Shown piece after piece: positions 51,801 through 60,800 of a DNA stretch of 64,000 nucleotides. The notes under the pieces were generated by a model that saw only the letters and a program-made list of their open reading frames with translations, had not been told where the DNA came from and made no database searches. The position numbers were made by a program, and so were the translations under genes. Within the stretch, counting starts at the first letter, position 1. Each line of letters starts with the position of its first letter. The stretch is taken from positions 18,837,001 through 18,901,000 of the forward strand of contig CM036626.1 in NCBI GenBank assembly GCA_020746105.1, written 5' to 3'. Source of the DNA: Trogon surrucura (taxonomy: Eukaryota > Chordata > Aves > Trogoniformes > Trogonidae).

Positions 51801-54800
51801 GAAAACAGGTTCCTCGTTGTCCCCACCAGCTCGGTGCGAGCAATTCTCCGTGTGAGACCCCGCGAGGGCTACGAGAGCTGAGGGAGGATCGTGCAAGCTT
51901 GAAACCACTGCCCCGGCTCCAGGGCAAGTCTGGAAAGACCTTTCGGACCGAAGGCAGGCACGGTGAAAACACCCGCCGGGATTTAATTGTGCTGCTGAAA
52001 TAGAAGCTGGCCCGTAAAAAGTATGTGCTTCCGTACTCTGCGCTGTCGTTAATTATTTATGGTGATTTTTATTATAAATAATACAGTGTTCTGATGGGGT
52101 TTTGTGGGGTTTTCTTGTTTATTTTTTTTTAAGCGATGTGTCCAAACCCATTATTTCAGGGAATAATTAAGCCGGTAACCATTATTTCAGAGGATAATTA
52201 AGCTGGTAAATAAGGGCAGCAGAATGCAGGTCTAGAGTTTAATGGCTTCAGTGATCTTATCCTTCACCCTGAGCTTCTCTGATCCTCCAAAACCATGGTC
52301 ACTAACTGCAGACCGCAGCGGTGGGAGTCTATCGCGGCTCTGCAGTTCTGCTGCTCCGTTCAGCAAGTCCACCCAACCCTCAAGGCCCCTCGGAGACTGG
52401 ATTTTAAAGGTCTGTGAGCACAAGGCTGGATTCCTTCCACAGCTGCCGCAGTATTACACAGCTCTTTGCAATGAAATAAGCACCGCGTTGAATTGTTTTT
52501 CTTAATTATTCTGAATCGTGTTTTGTATCGTCTAAAATAAGGTCCTGCAGCGCTCATCGCTGCAGCTGAACCACGTTTCTGTAGGGCAATGATGATGCAG
52601 TTACGAAATTAACAATTACGAAATTAACGGATGTGAATTCTAAGTGATAACAAGTCACCTTGTTAAAATGTCAGACAGAAACATCTTATTTGGGGGGAGA
52701 AGAGAGTTACAAACAGGTAAGACTGTTGATTGGTTTACATCTGGGGGTAACTTTCATTCAATCTTCCGAGGGGTACGGAGGTACTGAAGCCAACGTGGTG
52801 GCACTTGAGGTGTATCTGGAAGGAGGGTGGGCTTCCTCAGCCCTGAGCCCTGAGGCTCATTCATGTGGTTTGCAAAATATTTAGATGGACCATTTATAAT
52901 TAATTAAATCGGACAATATGGTTTATAGGTATTTTCAAAGCGTTAAAGACGCGATGTCATTGCAACGAGATCAATAAAAGGGGTTAAAATATATCTGTTG
53001 TGGTCACAGGCAAGCTATTGAGTCGTCGGACTTCCCAGCTCTCTGTATAGTTTGCCAAGGCTTGTATTGCATCATCTAGTCTGAAACAGCTTCCAGCAGA
53101 AAACATACAAAACCAAATAAAAACCCAACAGTGTTGATAAAAACCCAACAGTGTTGACAAAGGCTAAGATCAAAAAAAAAAAAAAAGGATTGGGGTATAA
53201 ACCAAAAAATGCCTGTTGTTGAATTACAATGACCCACATTTAGAGTGCTCTGAGTTATATGCAAGTCTAGGTTGGCTAAAATATTTAAGAAATAGGCTTA
53301 TTAAAACCACGAGATGACCAAGAATCAAGTTTGTTTTTTTTTTTTTTCAGAATTAAAAGAAGAAACAATGAACAAATCAATTCTATAAAAAAAAAAGAAT
53401 ACTGTCAAAATAAAATCTTTACTGGTAAATTAAAAAGAGAAACACTTTACTTTTCAATTACAAAACAGTAAACGCAGCGCAGCCCATGAAAACACTGAAC
53501 CCAGAAATAGCTCTACCCCTTCCTGCTGAAACATGAGACGAACTGAAGCTTTCGGTACACTTCAAATTATGAGATATTCACACACTGTGATAAATGGACC
53601 GTGGCTGGTCTGCTGCCAGCAAGCGATCTGGGTCCCTAATACAGAAAAATAACACGCCCTTTGGCGTTCCCTGCACCTACAAGTGTTTTTCCAATACGTT
53701 CTGCCGAAGGCCAGCAATTTTCAAAGTGAACTCCATTTTCGACAACCTGCACAATCTTGATGTGCTGGCAAAAACTTTTAGCCCTGTAAAACAGAGATAA
53801 TTGGTGGAATAACGCTTTGGCACATATCCCTTTGCCCAACTGGAGACTGATTTAGGACCTGTCTGGCCGTCAGATCAAAATGGCATTAACTAAACCATCA
53901 GTTCTTGCTAACTCCTAAGCAAAATTGTGGGAAATAAGATATTTGAGAAGATTTTTTTCTTTTTCTCCAGCAGTCTGTTGGGCTGTTCTCCCTAGTGGCG
54001 AGTGACAGGACAAGTGGAAATGGCCTTAAGTTATGCCAGGGGACGTTCAGGTTGGATATTAGGAAGAATTTCTTTACTGACAGGGTAGTCAGGCATTGAA
54101 ACGGGTTGCCCAGGGAGGTGGTTGAGTCGCCATCCCTGGAGGCGTTTAAGAGACGGGTAGATGTTGTGCTGAGGACACGGGTTAGTGGTGTTGATAGGGC
54201 TGGGAAAAGGATGGACTCAACAATCTTGAAGGTCTCTTCCAACTGAAACTGTTCCATGATTCTATGATTCTAAAAGGATGGCATAAAAAACCCCAACTCA
54301 ACAAACCTACAACAACCACATGTCTTAATTCATGCCCATGCTCTTTGACTGAGGTCAACAGAATGGGGAGAGGAATTAAAGAGCTTCAGGACTTCAGGGC
54401 TCCTGACTCGAGAGGCCCATGTCGGTAAAACTATGAGAGTCTTCCTGTCCCACCCAAACTGGGAGCATGTACTTGGCATTACAGACAGCTGAGGGACTTC
54501 AGTGGCATTACTGTCTCCACCAATTTTTGCCCAATCTCTCAGGTTTTACGAGATCATAATTTGTTACCAGTTACCTTAACCATAACCCTCCATGGAGGAA
54601 TCCAACGGTGAAATGAGCGCATGTACCGGTAAATTATTTTGCTATTGTTACACACTGCACCAATTTTTCACATTTTCAGACACTGAAACAAGTATCTGAG
54701 AAAGAGGGCAAGTGGTGCTCCAGTTTGCCAACAGGAGATCCGTCAGCTTCGGTATCTGTAGTGTAAGAATATTCAAGGTATTCTGCATTCACTGTCCCCG

Positions 54801-57800
54801 TACCTACTTGCTCAGAGAACTGGGACGATGTTATCCAGAGGTTTGCAGTTTTGCGTTATTGACCGAAATCCTGTTAAATTGAAACGTTGGTGCACTACAA
54901 CCAGATACACAGGACTAAGGGCCAGAATGCACCTCAGGACCCGAAGCCACAACGCTGCCACCTCAAACGGTGTCATTAAGGAACCTGCTAATGATGAAAA
55001 TTTGGTCATCTTCCTGTGAAAATGATTTACTACTAAAATAACAGACACAATCAGACTGAGTAATCACTGCCTTGCTATTTTTCAGATTATTCAGCAGGAA
55101 AGACAACTATTTTAGATCCTTATTGATAGGATAATAGACATAAACATATTGCTTTCTACTTCGTAACACTTCGGTACAAAGAAACAGTGGGAAAGTGGGT
55201 CAAAACTGCCTTTTTATATATCAATCAAATTCCAACTAAATTAAATCAGATTAATTAACAAGGAAGTCAGCAAAAAAAAAAAAATAAAGCTCCTACTGAA
55301 GTACTGGTAAGCAAATGCATTACTTTCCACATCACAGCATTTCAAACTGTAAACCAAAATTAAATAAAAATACTTAATTCAACCCATAGAGAAGATAAAA
55401 CCAGTAGCTTGATACTTCTAAGAATCATACAACATTTTATTAGGAATTATTTCTCCTCCTTTCTTTCTCCCTTAATTTGACATCACTTTCCCACCGTCAA
55501 ATATGCTGAAACTAGTTTTAAGAGAATTGCACTGGAATGTCTTCTAGTTTGCAGCATCTTTTTGTCTTTTTCTAGTCTTGGTGAATGTAGAAACCCCTAG
55601 GAATCAAGGTGGATTTGTTTACAGGTAAAACACAGCTCCACATGATGCCCAAAATCCTTTGTATCAGGTATTTGAGCCAGGAACACAGAACTCACTGCAG
55701 CCAACATACAGTACTAGATATCAATAAAAAATCATAAACATACATAAAACATTTAAAGAACTCTTTACAGGGGTTATCTAGGTTGCAGCATATTTCAGTA
55801 CACCTCCTGGTTTTGATGAGTTAAACTAGTATCAAGTGTATTTAACCTTGGTTAAATGTCTTTTTTGGAGGATAAAAGAAAAATAAAAGCACATCCATCC
55901 AGAGATGGAGGTGTCTCAGGTCAACTTTTAACACCGAAGAAGGTACACGAAGGCAGCCACAGTCTCTGCTCTGAGGCACTGGGGGTTATGGCCTGCTATC
56001 TTCCTTCAATGCCTAATTAATTTAATTCCCATTTTTTGTCTTCCCTTCTACACATTCTACAGTGACTCCTATGCTTTCACTTCTCTCCATATTCCACTGC
56101 TCTTCACTGTCTATCTCTCTTTATTCAAGATGCTCTAAAAAAACCTAAATCACTTATTCTGCGAAAGTAACAAGAAGCAAGATAGAGTTCTTCAATGTTC
56201 AGTGACTCCTCAATGCAGAGCTCGTAAATTCATTTAGAATTATATTTTCTTCCCTCCACAAGACATATAATTTTCAGTTCATTTAATTAAAATTTACTGA
56301 GTCATTAGCCAAATCTTCTGCATACTGGAAATGCAGCAGCATTTAAAAATAAATTAAGAATACAAGCAACAGTGCCATCAAAATGAAAATCTGTCAGGCT
56401 TTACTAAAGCAATGTGGTCAGTACCTCCAGCAAAACATAAATTCCCGTAAGACAAAATACTATGAGTACACTGAAGTAATGGAGTATTCGTGCTTCATTT
56501 TTATTATTCAAATGGGAATTTCCTTAAGACATACCGATTTGATCCGTGTGGCCGTATCTTACATGACGTTTTCACTTTTACAGCTGACATTAAGGGCTAG
56601 TTCCACCCTCAAGCTAAGCCGTGTTTGGCCTCTAAGCCTTCCAAGAAAGCCTTCCCAGTTTAGGTACAGTCCAAACCAGCACAGTCACCTACCGCAGTGT
56701 GCCGGCACATCCTCAGGAGAGGACACACTCCACCATTTGTGCCTCTTTATATGAAAAACAAAACATTACGCCGTCTCCCTTTCTCTATCAAAGCTGATAA
56801 ACTCCACTATCCCACCAGCAGACCTACCAAAATCAAGTGGCCATTGTAAGGGAGGTGACCGTCAGTCAATCTCTGTCGGTCTCTCCCAAGGAGCACCCCG
56901 GGACCCTGACCCCTGCCATAGGTCTGAGCTCCAAATGTAATTAAGCTCAACCTGCCCCTCCTTGGTGAAGAGCGTGTTGGACCTCTGTGGCCAGCATTAG
57001 CCCTCTGGGGAACTCATTCCTCCCTTCTTCTGCAATTAAAGATAAAAAAAAAAAAAAAAAAAGACACTCCCTCCTGCCCCAACGGGTTCCTGCATTAAAA
57101 AGGCGGGTTAATGGCTGAAAAATGGACCGCTAATTGGAAACACTTTCCTGAACTGCAAGAATTGTAGTCCTGCAAGAAATTCATGAATTGCAATTATTCA
57201 CAGCAGACAGTAATGAACTCCAGTGCTTTCTGCAAAGAATTGCATTTCTGCTTTTCTCTGAAGGTGAGCGTACTTCATTTAGATTAATTCAGGATTATTG
57301 GCTTGTTGTTATGTTTCCCCTGTAAGCCATTTGCAGCGCGCTGTCAAAAATATAGCAGGAGACACTTTGGGCCACAGTTTGGAAATACGTGCACTTTGCA
57401 GAACTAAAAGTGGTAATTTATTTTCATAAATCTGAGCAGGCAGCACCATGTACGCTAAATACATTTTCAGACACTAAACACTGCTTCCTTTAGCCTGGTG
57501 CCATCACCCCCAATGAAATTGGTGGGTATTGCTTTTGAAGGGCAATTCAAAGCAACTATTAAGACCAGATGTGATGCCCATCCAGACAGAAAGCTCACAA
57601 AGCAAGACACGAGTCATGGCTGAAATGCTCTTCTGGTCGTACGTGGAGACCTGCATCCCTGGCACCTTTGATTACGGTGAATTGAGCCGATGGTGAATCG
57701 AGCTGAAGGCTGATGATAGGCAGAAAAAAAAAAGCAAGTGGGAAATGCGAAGGATATAATTCCCCTGCTTGCCTTTTTACAGAAAAAGTATGGGAACAAC

Positions 57801-60800
57801 AACTAGGAATTCTCCTAAATGGAGAAAATTGGGCGCACAAGATGATGGGAGGTTTCATGTGGAAGGAAAGAACAATTGGTGTTATTTTGAAGGTTTTGCG
57901 TGCTTGCAGGCGTGCAGCCAGCTTGCGAGTCTGCGGTGCCGTGTCAAGCTCTAGAATGGCAGGTGCCTAATCTTCTGCCAAATTGCCACATTTGACAGCA
58001 CTTAACACCTGAACGCGTGAAAATGACTGTGGTACCTGTGAAGAAAGAGCCAGAGCTACACAGATCAAGGTGACAGCAAGCGTCCAAACCTTTTGGATAT
58101 GGGAGAGAGCTCGAGCTTCACAACAGAGCTGATAATAGTCTCAATTGCAGCCTCTAAAAGTTTTCACTTATCTGCGTTTAGAAATTGTGTAACAAAACCA
58201 CGACGCGGTGTTTTTACAGGAATAGGACTAGAGGAATTTCACCTGGTTCAGAAAGAGCTTCCTGACGATAGGCTCAGCTTTGTAAAACCTCATGCAAAGA
58301 CCTAGAGGAGCAGGGGCTGGGTTCGTGAGATCACAACGCACCGGCCATAGCAATCCTCCTTCAAAACCAAAACTCTGTTTCCTCAGTCTCGTGTCTGGAC
58401 TTTTGGACAATTCAGCAGGTACTGTCCCTGAATTATCCTGTTAAGTACAGGGCGAGACCAGAACATTGCAAGAGGAACACTCACACTCATCCTGTCCCCA
58501 TCCCTATGACTTTCTGTGGCTGTTGTGACTACAAGCTGTGTCGAACTCAGATATTCCAGCATCTCACTGCAGAAAGGCTGACCCTTGGGGCACACTAAAC
58601 TCCCAAATAGTTACAGAATCACAGAATTACTGAGGCTGGAAAAGATCTCTGAGATCATGAAGTCCAGCCTATGACCCAACAGCACCACCGCATCGGCTAG
58701 AATTAGTTACTGTGCTCCTCAGAGTTTTACAGCCTGCACCAAGTGCTGAAGTGCTGCAGTTGGACTGTCCCAAGGTTCCATAAAAATATTAAAAAAAACT
58801 TTTTCACTGTGAGGGTGACAGAGCCCTGGCACAGGCTGCCCAGGGAGGTTGTGGAATCTCCTTCTTTGGAGACATTCAAAACCCGCCTGGACGCGTTCCT
58901 GTGCGCTCTGCTGTAGGTGATCCTGCTCCAGCAGGGGGGTTGGACTAGATGATCTTTGAGGTCCCTTCCAACCTCTAACATTCTGTGATTCTGTGATTCT
59001 GTTACTATCTCAGTTATACCTTTCATCCAAGGAGTTTTCTTCCTGTTCTCTGAACCTCTCAATCTATGCAAACACTGCAATGTAAAACAGAAAACCCTTG
59101 GCTGCTCTAGAGCAGAGAGGGGTACATTTCTGTAGATTGTACAATTTAATCAGCAGACTTGTGCAATTTCAGTTTACGACTAATTCAATAAGGGTGTAAT
59201 GCTTATTGCTGAAAAAAAATGTTTACGTGTTGTTGGAAGTCAATAGCTGAGGATACAGGTGAATCACAGACTCTCCACTGAGAATTACTAACATCAAAAC
59301 ATATTCACTGTCATGTAAACACTAAAGCAATGGTGACATACATTATCATTCATAGATAGAGTTCATGGTTGCTTGAAAATAACCTGAAAGTTTATTTTTA
59401 TTTTCTTTTCCTGTTTTCATCTGCTACTCTGGACCTCCCAATCATTATCTTCCCCTCTCTAGTGACATTATCACCATGGCTGCAACGTGCCTCCTCTGCC
59501 TCCAACTTCAGCATATTTTGTTGAAGGCTTTTAATTTTGTTTTATAGGCTTTGCCTTTCCAGTTTTCTATCAGTACCTGGTTCTTTCTAAACAGGGTCAA
59601 ACTCTACATTAACCTGAAAATCACATTTGGCCCATGATCTTAAAGAAAGAAATATACATGTGCTCTCAGTGTTCAGATAAAATAACAAAATACAATCAAA
59701 CAATGCCCCCACCTAAGCATATTTCAGAGAAACTTTACAACTACCTGGATCTACAGATGACATTATTGCATAAAAAGACATAAACAGGCATTCTCTAAGA
59801 TTAAAACAAATAAACCAATGTAACTAGATACCTTTCATTTTCACGTAGCTGCTCACCTCCCTTCTTCCAGGAACATTTGGCCTTAGGGAAAGCTTTGGGT
59901 TTGCATTCAAAGTCAACTGTGCTGCCTATTTGAACCTGGATCAGTTTCTTCATTGGATTCTTGGAAAAATCCGGAGCAGAAGCTAAAATAGAAGGGATAG
60001 TAACAGTGAAGCAAAGCACTTTTATTTACATTATGTTCCTATTATTTAGCACTTACATGACACTCAAAAATTTGACATGCTCGAATTCCAAACATAATTA
60101 ACCCCATGAATTAGGTAGTTCAAAACGGAACTGTTAATGGACAATTATGCGTTTCTCCTCCTTTTACTGGTACGTAAGTAAAGGTCTCGGTTGTGCAGAG
60201 CATGCACAGCAGATCACACTGACTTCATCTGAGCTGAAGCTCGACGAACGTTATGCAAATGCCTTTACGCTTTGCTGAACGTGAGCATCCATGACTTGTC
60301 TAAGTCCAGGGAGGGCAGGCAACACCAGGAGTCTCATTAAAACTCAAGGAACTGGTTGGCTTCTGGTTTCATTTGAGAACACGTTGTCAGATCAGGTATG
60401 ACAGATGACACAAAATTCCGGCGCAGCTCATTCTGAGAGGGTGTAATTTGCATTAACTTAACAGTTAAGAAAAGGCACATGGCTTCTGCCCATACCAACA
60501 CTGAACTTCGGAAGGAAATTCAGTGTTTTAGGAGACCAGCGCTGTGGAAGCCTTGTTCAGATTGGCTGCAAACTTAACAACAGGAAGGAAATAACTCATG
60601 TCGCCAAAACACACTGCTCTTACTGGCTTAGTCTTGAAATCAGTCTGCGCTGGAGGTAGAAACTGCATGAGCACAAGGTGGTCTCAAGTTCAGCCTTTCC
60701 CACAAAGAACCAGTTCTCCCTGTTTTACACTCAAGCACAGCCACCCGAGTGACTGTCCCTTGTCCCCTCGGCGAAGCTGCGAGCACGAGCAGCCTGTTGC

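Larger units (their letters stand above)
50500..59831 (-). other. CNTN3: CNTN3 large intron within Ig5
   Basis: About 9.3 kb, GTATCT to TTTTAG. Holds three CR1 fragments (53.98, 58.61, 58.77 kb), two short tandem duplications and A runs near 53170, 55270 and 57045. No cryptic coding exon recognised. Confidence 0.85.
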
